Assembly (NCBI RefSeq): GCF_040958095.1
Contig: NC_091181.1
Span: 26,490,349-26,554,348 of the forward strand
DNA from: Procambarus clarkii
Taxonomy: Eukaryota; Arthropoda; Malacostraca; Decapoda; Cambaridae
Direction: 5' to 3'
Length of the DNA: 64,000 nt
In this document: in pieces, positions 40,601-50,714 of the stretch
Numbering within the stretch: position 1 is the stretch's first letter
Layout: the number at the start of each line of letters is the position of its first letter
Notes under the pieces: generated by a model
Told to the model about the DNA's origin: nothing
The model's input: the letters and a program-made list of their open reading frames with translations, nothing else
The model's database searches: none
Translations under genes and position numbers: made by a program

Positions 40601-42224
40601 CTATTTTTGGCCGGTAGCGGCGAAAATCGCGATTTTTGCCCGCCAGCTGCGAAAATCTCATGGTTTTTGGCCGCTAGCGGCGAAAATCGCGCGGTTTTTG
40701 GCCGGTAGCGGCGAAAATCGGCTATATTTGCCCGCCAGCTGCAAAAATCGCATAGTTTCTGGCCGCTAGCGGCGAAATTCCCACGATTTTTGGCCGCTAG
40801 CGGCGAAATTTGCACGATTTTTGGCCGCTAGCGGCGAAAATCGCGCTATTTTTGGCCGGTAGCGGCGAAAATCGCGATTTTTGCCCGCCAGCTGCGAAAA
40901 TCGCATGGTTTTTGGCCGCTAGCGGCGAAAATCGCGCGGTTTTTGGCTGGTAGCGGCGAAATTCGCGCGTTTTTTGGCCGCCAGCTGCAAAAATCGTTTG
41001 GTTTCTGGCCGCTAGCGTCGAAAATAGCGCGGTTTTCGGCCGTTAACGGCAAAAATCGCCCGATTTTTGGCCGCTAGCGGCGAAAATCGCACGGTTTTTG
41101 GCCGTTAGCGGCGAAAATCGCGCTATTTTTGTCCGGTAGCGGCGAAAATCGGGCGGTTTTTGGCCGCCAGCTGCAAAAATCGCATGGTTTCTGGCCGCTA
41201 GCGTCGAAAATAGCACGGTTTTCGGCCGTTAACGGCAAAAATCGCCCGATTTTTGGCCGCTAGCTGCGAAAATCGCGCTATTTTTGTCCGGTAGCGGCGA
41301 AAATCGCACTATTTTTGCCCGCCAGTTGCAAAAATCGCATAGTTTCTGGCCGCTAGCGGCGAAAATCGCACGATTTTTGGCCGCTAGCGTCGAAAATCGC
41401 ACGGTTTTTGGCCGCTAGTGGCGAAAATCGCGCTATTTTTGGCCGGTAGCGGCGAAAATCGCGATTTTTGGCCGCTAGCGGCGAAAATCGCATGGTTTTT
41501 GGCCGCTAGCGGCGAAAATCGCATGGTTTTTGGCCGCTAGCGGCGAAAATCGCGCAGTTTTTGGAAGGCAGCGGTGAATATCGCGATTTTTGCCCAACAG
41601 CTGCGAAAATCTCATGGTTTCTGGCCGCTAGCGGCGAAAATCGCACGATTTTTGGCCGCTAGCGGCAAAAATCGCACGGTTTTTGGCCGCTAGCGGCGAA
41701 AATCGCGCTATTTTTGGCCGGTAGCGCCGAAAATCGCGATTTTTGCCCGCCAGCTGCGAAAATCTCATGGTTTTTGGCCGCTAGCGGCGAAAATCGCGCG
41801 GTTTTTGGCCGGTATCTGCGAAAATCGCGCTATTTTTGCCCGCCAGCTGCGAAAATCGCATGGTTTTTGGCCGCTAGCGGCGAAAATCGCGCGGTTTTTG
41901 GCCGGTAGCGGCGAATATCGCGATTTTTGCCCGCCAGCTGCGAAAATCGCATGGTTTTTGGCCGCTAGCTGCGAAAATCGCGCGGTTTTTGGCCGGTAGC
42001 GGCGAATATCGCGATTTTTGCCCGCCAGCTGCGAAAATCGCATGGTTTCTGGCCGCTAGCGGCGAAAATCGGACGATTTTTGGCCGCTAGCGGCGAAAAT
42101 CGCACGGTTTTTGGCCGGTAGTGGCGAAAATCACCAATGCCTAATAATAAGCCCAAAAAATCCTAACAGCCAATCTTTTAACATTGGCTCAGCAAGGCCC
42201 ATCCCTTCCTCTGATTTTAGTGCA

Positions 42225-42368
42225 GAGCTTGTTCCCTGAATGGGTGCATTACATCCACCACTGTAGTGCCATCAACACATTGTACATATGCTTTACTGAA
42301 AGCACTGTACAATGCATGCCAGGCACTAAAGTTTTAGATGCATCCACCCATTCAGCAAACAAGCCCTG
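42225..42368. repeat. Imperfect inverted repeat of about 144 bp (unit A)
   Basis: Outer arms GAGCTTGTTCCCTGAATGGG and CCCATTCAGCAAACAAGCCC pair with a few mismatches. Pairing continues through CATCCACC/GGATG and TAGTGCC/GGCACTA, and inward to the exact pair CATTGTACA / TGTACAATG. It could fold into one long hairpin, as an old foldback transposon or MITE might. I saw no clear target duplication. Confidence 0.7.
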
Positions 42369-42646
42369 TGAGAATTAACAATGTAACCATTGTTAAGGGT
42401 CCCTAAACCTATGCAAATCTAGTCCATCTATTAGATGGGTAGTAGAGCAAAGCTCTGAAAAAGCCAAGCCAGGGAAATCTGCAGGACTGCCTGGTCCCCT
42501 TTTATGAAATGGGGTAGGATCAGTACAAACTGCATCATCCCCTGTGGGTTGTAACAGTAGGACATGGTTACACACCTATAAATGGACTATATAAGAGAAT
42601 TAAGATTAAGTCATTGATATAGCTAAAACATCAAATTCAAACTAAC

Positions 42647-43745
42647 CCACTTTTGTAGAGTTCCTTTTGCAGAGTAAAGGAGCCTCACTCCAAGCCAGTC
42701 CATGCATCATAATCACTTTCACCTGAAAAATATTAACAAATTAATTTCAGATTTAAAGCCAATCTTGCTTTACTTTTCAAATTAGCATTCAGTACTTTAC
42801 AAATTCAGATGGAAAAAATTTATTTAAGGAATTTACCTTTCCTACATATTCTAGTAGCAGTAGTAAAGATCTAATTTAGCAATATAAATATATATGGCAT
42901 CAATTTGCCAAGTTTCAATAAATGTCATTTGAGAAACTATCCACAACTGCACTTCAATGGCAATTTACATTTATCTTTAGCCAATGCTATATTGTTTAAT
43001 TAAGTTATTACTATTTTTTTACTTTTATGCAAATCTATACAGATTAACCTTTACTACAACTCACCTGATTGTTTAAGCAATTAACTCTTCCAACTGACAG
43101 AGGGACTTTTGGACTTTCCAAACCACATTCTGGAAAACTATATAAATTTAAAACCAAGCTAAAGTAAACATTGAATATTTTTTTTTTTTACTTTCAAGGG
43201 AAAAATACCATCACTTAGAACAAAACTTTTCCTGCCATTAACTTTATTTGACTCATGATTACCCTTAACAGTGTTATACATTTATAGATTAAAGCTTATT
43301 TAACAAACATTTAATGTTAACTAAACAAGATTTATATTTCATTAAATTTATTAATAAAACACCCTCAACTATGGTGTTTAAGATCTAATGCCCCACATTA
43401 CAATTTTCACAATTTCAACATACCATTCTATTCAATACATTCCTGAAAGGACTAAACTTGCAGATAAGGTACCCACTAGCTTAAGCCTAGACTTCCATAC
43501 CCTAATATTTAATAGGTTTTTAGCAATTAACTTCTACCCTCTAATTCCAATGTACACAACACTACTTACTGTAGATCTGCAAGTATTTTCTTGCAGCTCT
43601 TTGTTGCCAGGACCTTCCACAACCTGTCATGTGAACAGTAAATATTACTAAAAAGTTATTTTCATAGCGATGTTATTTTGTTCATACCTGTACCACCAGT
43701 TTAACAGTTGCCGTTTTAAATGGCACACCAAGTATCTTGTCCCAT
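42647..43745 (-). pseudogene. Exon-like segments of an unidentified host gene (unit A)
   Basis: Three AG/GT-flanked segments lie in order on the minus strand. Segment 0 (43,745-43,688) is bounded by AAAG and GTATGA and can encode WDKILGVPFKTATVKLVVQ. Segment 1 (43,129-43,065) follows TTTTCCAG, precedes GTGAGT, and starts in the next frame position with NVVWKVQKSLCQLEEL. Segment 2 (42,722-42,647) follows TTTTTCAG and can encode ESDYDAWTGLE before a TGA. In this copy segment 1 has an in-frame TAA and is 2 bp shorter than in unit D, and the last donor is GTTAGT rather than GTGAGT. The phases agree across the first junction. I recognise no family, and chance is possible. Confidence 0.4.
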
Positions 43746-44738
43746 CTTTATTAATTACAAAGCTATAGTCATTTCAAGTCAACATCCTATACAAATTTTA
43801 TTTTCCAACAACTTTAGTCATGAACATTTTTCTGGAACATTGCAAACAAACTTTAATTTAACAACCATGTATAACATTTGAATAAAAGCAATACAAAATT
43901 TATATATACAAATTATTATTCTTTTGCAACCACTGCTTACTACTAGGGGGACAAATTTATTCTGTTGAATTATGAACCAAGCTTTTTAGTCTGAAAATTC
44001 ATAATTAACCCAACTATACTACCAAGACAATGTGTTTTACTAAATTTAGTAATATTTTTACACTAGCAACTATACAAGGCCATATTCTCTCCAGTTATCA
44101 CCACACTTCTGCAGGTGTAAGGTTCTATCTCCCCCATCTGCAGCACTTATAACCACACTTGGTCTTTATTATAAATTTCTTTATGAACCTGATACAGTAC
44201 TGTTAATGGATTAAATGTTTTGTGGGAACAATTTAGCTACAGTTCTGCCAAAGGAATGTTTAACACACCATGCAAGCCAACTAATATTAAAGTTAGAAAT
44301 ATTTATTAAAAGCAGAAGTTTTTATCATATGGGATGTTATTTTAGAAGAATGGGTGGTGTGGTGGTTGTTATGGTTGAGTAACATGGTACAAGAGGGCAA
44401 GTAGTTGCTGAGCAAGTATGCCAATTTCAATTTCTAGCAAACTGGGAGATACAGCAGAAGTGCACACTTTCTGCATGAATTCTAATGGCAGTAAAGTTCC
44501 TACTAGAGAGTTACTGGCCACCATTCACTAATGACTAGGGGAAGTTAGCTCAGAGCATCTTTGATGTGCTTTGATGGCAACGAAAATGTTGCCCCCTTCA
44601 AACGTTAAGCTTGTCTACAGCATTTCGTTTTTAATTAACTATGTAAGGGGGAGATTCTGAATAGCAAGTGCCAATAGGCACTGCCACTGGCTTATGGCAA
44701 AAGATTCTGTAGCAATAGAACTATAAGCCACACTTTCT

Positions 44739-44788
44739 CCCCCCCCCCCTTCCTCCCAACTGTTCAGTGTCAAAAGGGAGGGGGGGTG
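44739..44788. repeat. C-run and G-run inverted pair (unit A)
   Basis: Eleven C residues, TTCCTCCC, a 20-base spacer, then GGGAGGGGGGG. The two runs can pair as a hairpin, and the C/G runs could adopt non-B structures. The C-run length differs between copies (A 11, B 10, C 10, and 9 in inverted copy D), which makes it a convenient copy marker and a likely sequencing or assembly trouble spot. Confidence 0.85.
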
Positions 44789-45049
44789 TCCATTTACTGT
44801 GCCACTTACATTTTAGTGTGGGCTTCATCCACTATTCTGATGTTAGCTGGAACATTTGTGCCAGCTGCTGGTTTGAAAGGGAGGCATACCATGTGCCAAT
44901 TCAGGAAGCTTTCCACGTTCCTCACTGCATGTCAGCTCAGGACCTCACTACCATGTTGAGAGGCAGTTGAAGACTAACCAATCAACATCCCAGGCTGGAG
45001 AGCAGTGCCAGCTCGGGGAGAATTTACCACCTGCAAAAAATTTAATACT

Positions 45050-45430
45050 CTTAACTATCTACACCATCTATCTCATCTTTACCTAGCCCCCAAACCTTAC
45101 ATTTGTCAGCATTAAACTGCATCTGGTAGTCTTAACCATTTCAAAACTATATAGGGCATCTATATTTCTTATTTGCCAATTCTGCAACTATTGCAGTCTA
45201 AACCATAATCTTGCGAATAACGGAGGTCCAAGGAGAGCTTTTAGGCACTACTTACAACACTTCTCCCAACTTAACCCCATTTATACCAATTTCCTTTGGT
45301 ATAGCCATGACCTAATCAACTTCAGTCAGCATTCCCAATGTTCCGAGCCCCTATCAATTTTGCGCCACTATCAAAATCTCTGCTGAAGTCAAGGTACACA
45401 AAATCACAAACCTTATCACCATTTCCTCAA
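45050..45430 (-). mobile_element. Decayed LINE reverse-transcriptase fragment (unit A)
   Basis: This is the reverse complement of the fragment described in unit D at 57,290-57,660. The motif A equivalent (VYLDFSRDFD) lies at about 45,370-45,399 and the FNADKCKV segment near 45,100-45,130. Reading frames are broken in several places, so it is a non-functional remnant of a CR1/L2-like LINE. Confidence 0.65.
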
Positions 45431-45640
45431 CTATGCAACCTAATCCATGAACATTTAGTAATAAAACTATGCGATTCATGTATCTAGTCATGTTTCTCAA
45501 AGAGAGTAGAGAAATGGCACTTGTAATGTTAGATTCTAGTAACTTTCCTCACAATAGACTAAGCTAATTGGTCACTAACTTAAGCGTTAAAGTTAATATA
45601 GCAAGTTTTAAAGGAAGTGTGTTAACTTTAACCCTTAAGC

Positions 45641-47205
45641 ATGATTTTTGGCTGCTAGCGGAGAAAATCGCGTGGTTTTTGGCAGGTAGCGGCGAAAATC
45701 GCGCTATTTTTGCCTGCCAGCTGCAAAAAAAAGCATAGTTTCTGGCCGCTAGCGGCGAAAATCGCACGATTTTTGGCCGGTAGCGGCGAAAATCGGCTAT
45801 ATTTGCCCGCCAGCTGCAAAAATCGCATAGTTTCTGGCCGCTAGCGGCGAAATTCCCACGATTTTTGGCCGCTAGCGGCGAAATTTGCACGATTTTTGGC
45901 CGCTAGCGGCGAAAATCGCGCTATTTTTGGCCGGTAGCGGCGAAAATCGCGATTTTTGCCCGCCAGCTGCGAAAATCGCATGGTTTTTGGCCGCTAGCGG
46001 CGAAAATCGCGCGGTTTTTGGCTGGTAGCGGCGAAATTCGCGCGTTTTTTGGCCGCCAGCTGCAAAAATCGTTTGGTTTCTGGCCGCTAGCGTCGAAAAT
46101 AGCGCGGTTTTCGGCCGTTAACGGCAAAAATCGCCCGATTTTTGGCCGCTAGCGGCGAAAATCGCACGGTTTTTGGCCGTTAGCGGCGAAAATCGCGCTA
46201 TTTTTGTCCGGTAGCGGCGAAAATCGGGCGGTTTTTGGCCGCCAGCTGCAAAAATCGCATGGTTTCTGGCCGCTAGCGTCGAAAATAGCACGGTTTTCGG
46301 CCGTTAACGGCAAAAATCGCCCGATTTTTGGCCGCTAGCTGCGAAAATCGCGCTATTTTTGTCCGGTAGCGGCGAAAATCGCACTATTTTTGCCCGCCAG
46401 TTGCAAAAATCGCATAGTTTCTGGCCGCTAGCGGCGAAAATCGCACGATTTTTGGCCGCTAGCGTCGAAAATCGCACGGTTTTTGGCCGCTAGTGGCGAA
46501 AATCGCGCTATTTTTGGCCGGTAGCGGCGAAAATCGCGATTTTTGGCCGCTAGCGGCGAAAATCGCATGGTTTTTGGCCGCTAGCGGCGAAAATCGCATG
46601 GTTTTTGGCCGCTAGCGGCGAAAATCGCGCAGTTTTTGGAAGGCAGCGGTGAATATCGCGATTTTTGCCCAACAGCTGCGAAAATCTCATGGTTTCTGGC
46701 CGCTAGCGGCGAAAATCGCACGATTTTTGGCCGCTAGCGGCAAAAATCGCACGGTTTTTGGCCGCTAGCGGCGAAAATCGCGCTATTTTTGGCCGGTAGC
46801 GCCGAAAATCGCGATTTTTGCCCGCCAGCTGCGAAAATCTCATGGTTTTTGGCCGCTAGCGGCGAAAATCGCGCGGTTTTTGGCCGGTATCTGCGAAAAT
46901 CGCGCTATTTTTGCCCGCCAGCTGCGAAAATCGCATGGTTTTTGGCCGCTAGCGGCGAAAATCGCGCGGTTTTTGGCCGGTAGCGGCGAATATCGCGATT
47001 TTTGCCCGCCAGCTGCGAAAATCGCATGGTTTTTGGCCGCTAGCTGCGAAAATCGCGCGGTTTTTGGCCGGTAGCGGCGAATATCGCGATTTTTGCCCGC
47101 CAGCTGCGAAAATCGCATGGTTTCTGGCCGCTAGCGGCGAAAATCGGACGATTTTTGGCCGCTAGCGGCGAAAATCGCACGGTTTTTGGCCGGTAGTGGC
47201 GAAAA
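45641..47205 (+). repeat. 31-bp satellite block between units A and B
   Basis: About 1.56 kb of satellite in the same orientation as the main array. Its first 140 bp start with divergent monomers (GGCTGCTAGCGGAG, GGCAGGTAGCGG, a CAGCTG monomer with AAAAAAAAGC), and these recur after unit B. From 45,781 it duplicates 40,706-42,130. Confidence 0.96.
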
Positions 47206-47299
47206 TCACCAATGCCTAATAATAAGCCCAAAAAATCCTAACAGCCAATCTTTTAACATTGGCTCAGCAAGGCCCATCCCTTCCTCTGATTTTAGTGCA

Positions 47300-47443
47300 G
47301 AGCTTGTTCCCTGAATGGGTGCATTACATCCACCACTGTAGTGCCATCAACACATTGTACATATGCTTTACTGAAAGCACTGTACAATGCATGCCAGGCA
47401 CTAAAGTTTTAGATGCATCCACCCATTCAGCAAACAAGCCCTG
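47300..47443. repeat. Imperfect inverted repeat of about 144 bp (unit B)
   Basis: Same structure as 42,225-42,368, displaced by 5,075 bp with no difference that I noticed. Confidence 0.7.
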
Positions 47444-47721
47444 TGAGAATTAACAATGTAACCATTGTTAAGGGTCCCTAAACCTATGCAAATCTAGTCC
47501 ATCTATTAGATGGGTAGTAGAGCAAAGCTCTGAAAAAGCCAAGCCAGGGAAATCTGCAGGACTGCCTGGTCCCCTTTTATGAAATGGGGTAGGATCAGTA
47601 CAAACTGCATCATCCCCTGTGGGTTGTAACAGTAGGACATGGTTACACACCTATAAATGGACTATATAAGAGAATTAAGATTAAGTCATTGATATAGCTA
47701 AAACATCAAATTCAAACTAAC

Positions 47722-48820
47722 CCACTTTTGTAGAGTTCCTTTTGCAGAGTAAAGGAGCCTCACTCCAAGCCAGTCCATGCATCATAATCACTTTCACCTG
47801 AAAAATATTAACAAATTAATTTCAGATTTAAAGCCAATCTTGCTTTACTTTTCAAATTAGCATTCAGTACTTTACAAATTCAGATGGAAAAAATTTATTT
47901 AAGGAATTTACCTTTCCTACATATTCTAGTAGCAGTAGTAAAGATCTAATTTAGCAATATAAATATATATGGCATCAATTTGCCAAGTTTCAATAAATGT
48001 CATTTGAGAAACTATCCACAACTGCACTTCAATGGCAATTTACATTTATCTTTAGCCAATGCTATATTGTTTAATTAAGTTATTACTATTTTTTTACTTT
48101 TATGCAAATCTATACAGATTAACCTTTACTACAACTCACCTGATTGTTTAAGCAATTAACTCTTCCAACTGACAGAGGGACTTTTGGACTTTCCAAACCA
48201 CATTCTGGAAAACTATATAAATTTAAAACCAAGCTAAAGTAAACATTGAATATTTTTTTTTTTTACTTTCAAGGGAAAAATACCATCACTTAGAACAAAA
48301 CTTTTCCTGCCATTAACTTTATTTGACTCATGATTACCCTTAACAGTGTTATACATTTATAGATTAAAGCTTATTTAACAAACATTTAATGTTAACTAAA
48401 CAAGATTTATATTTCATTAAATTTATTAATAAAACACCCTCAACTATGGTGTTTAAGATCTAATGCCCCACATTACAATTTTCACAATTTCAACATACCA
48501 TTCTATTCAATACATTCCTGAAAGGACTAAACTTGCAGATAAGGTACCCACTAGCTTAAGCCTAGACTTCCATACCCTAATATTTAATAGGTTTTTAGCA
48601 ATTAACTTCTACCCTCTAATTCCAATGTACACAACACTACTTACTGTAGATCTGCAAGTATTTTCTTGCAGCTCTTTGTTGCCAGGACCTTCCACAACCT
48701 GTCATGTGAACAGTAAATATTACTAAAAAGTTATTTTCATAGCGATGTTATTTTGTTCATACCTGTACCACCAGTTTAACAGTTGCCGTTTTAAATGGCA
48801 CACCAAGTATCTTGTCCCAT
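47722..48820 (-). pseudogene. Exon-like segments of an unidentified host gene (unit B)
   Basis: Same three AG/GT-flanked segments as in unit A, at 48,820-48,763, 48,204-48,140 and 47,797-47,722. They carry the same in-frame TAA in the middle segment and the same GTTAGT donor after the last one. The sharing agrees with B being a very recent copy of A, or the reverse. Confidence 0.38.
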
Positions 48821-50124
48821 CTTTATTAATTACAAAGCTATAGTCATTTCAAGTCAACATCCTATACAAATTTTATTTTCCAACAACTTTAGTCATGAAC
48901 ATTTTTCTGGAACATTGCAAACAAACTTTAATTTAACAACCATGTATAACATTTGAATAAAAGCAATACAAAATTTATATATACAAATTATTATTCTTTT
49001 GCAACCACTGCTTACTACTAGGGGGACAAATTTATTCTGTTGAATTATGAACCAAGCTTTTTAGTCTGAAAATTCATAATTAACCCAACTATACTACCAA
49101 GACAATGTGTTTTACTAAATTTAGTAATATTTTTACACTAGCAACTATACAAGGCCATATTCTCTCCAGTTATCACCACACTTCTGCAGGTGTAAGGTTC
49201 TATCTCCCCCATCTGCAGCACTTATAACCACACTTGGTCTTTATTATAAATTTCTTTATGAACCTGATACAGTACTGTTAATGGATTAAATGTTTTGTGG
49301 GAACAATTTAGCTACAGTTCTGCCAAAGGAATGTTTAACACACCATGCAAGCCAACTAATATTAAAGTTAGAAATATTTATTAAAAGCAGAAGTTTTTAT
49401 CATATGGGATGTTATTTTAGAAGAATGGGTGGTGTGGTGGTTGTTATGGTTGAGTAACATGGTACAAGAGGGCAAGTAGTTGCTGAGCAAGTATGCCAAT
49501 TTCAATTTCTAGCAAACTGGGAGATACAGCAGAAGTGCACACTTTCTGCATGAATTCTAATGGCAGTAAAGTTCCTACTAGAGAGTTACTGGCCACCATT
49601 CACTAATGACTAGGGGAAGTTAGCTCAGAGCATCTTTGATGTGCTTTGATGGCAACGAAAATGTTGCCCCCTTCAAACGTTAAGCTTGTCTACAGCATTT
49701 CGTTTTTAATTAACTATGTAAGGGGGAGATTCTGAATAGCAAGTGCCAATAGGCACTGCCACTGGCTTATGGCAAAAGATTCTGTAGCAATAGAACTATA
49801 AGCCACACTTTCTCCCCCCCCCCTTCCTCCCAACTGTTCAGTGTCAAAAGGGAGGGGGGGTGTCCATTTACTGTGCCACTTACATTTTAGTGTGGGCTTC
49901 ATCCACTATTCTGATGTTAGCTGGAACATTTGTGCCAGCTGCTGGTTTGAAAGGGAGGCATACCATGTGCCAATTCAGGAAGCTTTCCACGTTCCTCACT
50001 GCATGTCAGCTCAGGACCTCACTACCATGTTGAGAGGCAGTTGAAGACTAACCAATCAACATCCCAGGCTGGAGAGCAGTGCCAGCTCGGGGAGAATTTA
50101 CCACCTGCAAAAAATTTAATACTC

Positions 50125-50504
50125 TTAACTATCTACACCATCTATCTCATCTTTACCTAGCCCCCAAACCTTACATTTGTCAGCATTAAACTGCATCTGG
50201 TAGTCTTAACCATTTCAAAACTATATAGGGCATCTATATTTCTTATTTGCCAATTCTGCAACTATTGCAGTCTAAACCATAATCTTGCGAATAACGGAGG
50301 TCCAAGGAGAGCTTTTAGGCACTACTTACAACACTTCTCCCAACTTAACCCCATTTATACCAATTTCCTTTGGTATAGCCATGACCTAATCAACTTCAGT
50401 CAGCATTCCCAATGTTCCGAGCCCCTATCAATTTTGCGCCACTATCAAAATCTCTGCTGAAGTCAAGGTACACAAAATCACAAACCTTATCACCATTTCC
50501 TCAA
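50125..50504 (-). mobile_element. Decayed LINE reverse-transcriptase fragment (unit B)
   Basis: Copy of the unit A remnant with the same broken frames. The motif A equivalent is at about 50,444-50,473. Confidence 0.62.
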
Positions 50505-50714
50505 CTATGCAACCTAATCCATGAACATTTAGTAATAAAACTATGCGATTCATGTATCTAGTCATGTTTCTCAAAGAGAGTAGAGAAATGGCACTTGTAA
50601 TGTTAGATTCTAGTAACTTTCCTCACAATAGACTAAGCTAATTGGTCACTAACTTAAGCGTTAAAGTTAATATAGCAAGTTTTAAAGGAAGTGTGTTAAC
50701 TTTAACCCTTAAGC

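Larger units (their letters stand above)
1..42130 (+). repeat. 31-bp satellite DNA array, main block
   Basis: This is a continuous tandem array with a basic unit of 31 bp. A typical monomer is a 13-bp core (GGCCGCTAGCGGC) followed by an 18-bp linker (GAAAATCGCRCGGTTTTT). Three core classes recur: GCTAGC (a 12-bp palindrome, GCCGCTAGCGGC), GGTAGC, and CCGCCAGCTGC. Linkers vary at a few sites (GAAATTTGCACG, CAAAAATCGCATAGTTTCT). The linker before a CAGCTG core is often 16 bp (GAAAATCGCGATTTTT), which makes it self-complementary. Because core and linker are both near-palindromic, the two strands read almost alike. I see no unique spacers, embedded genes or telomeric repeats. Function is unknown; centromeric, pericentromeric or subtelomeric heterochromatin would all fit. 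The left end is cut by the window edge. Confidence 0.97.
42131..45640 (+). repeat. AT-rich unit A (first copy)
   Basis: This is about 3.5 kb of AT-rich DNA embedded in the satellite. Left edge: satellite GGCGAAAATCACC runs into AATGCCTAATAATAAGCCC, where the six bases ATCACC fit both sides. Right edge: TTTAACCCTTAAGC runs into ATGATTTTTGGCTGC satellite. Contents from left to right: an imperfect inverted repeat (42,225-42,368), exon-like segments on the minus strand (42,647-43,745), a C-run/G-run pair (44,739-44,788) and a decayed LINE fragment (about 45,050-45,430, minus). Short open frames here are not supported as genes. Confidence 0.95.
47206..50714 (+). repeat. AT-rich unit B (second copy)
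   Basis: Near-identical copy of unit A, displaced by 5,075 bp (5,074 after the C-run), with the same satellite junctions at both ends. It carries the same subfeatures: inverted repeat 47,300-47,443, exon-like segments 47,722-48,820 (minus), C/G runs 49,814-49,862 and LINE fragment about 50,125-50,504 (minus). Confidence 0.95.

Noticed and set aside
1-42130. CRISPR-like array of about 31-bp repeats
   Set aside because: The repeats are directly abutting with no unique spacers, no leader and no cas genes, and the rest of the window is eukaryotic in character.
399-42156. Numerous 60-118-codon open frames on both strands with repeating peptides such as AAKNRAIFAASGQK and LAGSGENRAIF
   Set aside because: They are translations of the satellite. 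A 31-bp unit shifts frame by one base per monomer, so a 31-residue peptide period arises automatically. The TAG in GCTAGC/GGTAGC closes a frame every third monomer unless that monomer has a CAGCTG core. Frames occur equally on both strands because the unit is near-palindromic, and no start context or unique sequence supports translation.
42184-42378. Open frame of 64 codons at the start of each AT-rich unit (also in B, C and D)
   Set aside because: It lies across the imperfect inverted repeat, and its conservation among copies is explained by recent duplication rather than selection.
42393-42575. 60-codon frame starting MCNHVLLLQPTGDD, seen in all four units
   Set aside because: It has no recognisable domain, no second exon in phase, and differs in C by a non-conservative change. 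Shared presence only reflects duplication. An AG just before GGGATGATG could be a splice acceptor, but nothing else supports it.
42586-42594. TATATAAG as a TATA box
   Set aside because: It is changed to TAGATAAG in C and D and has no gene downstream; such strings are expected by chance in A/T-rich DNA.
44767-44970. 67-codon frame beginning MSKGRGGVHLL, seen in A, B and C
   Set aside because: It begins in the G-run and has no domain or codon signal. The opposite strand in D offers equally long frames.
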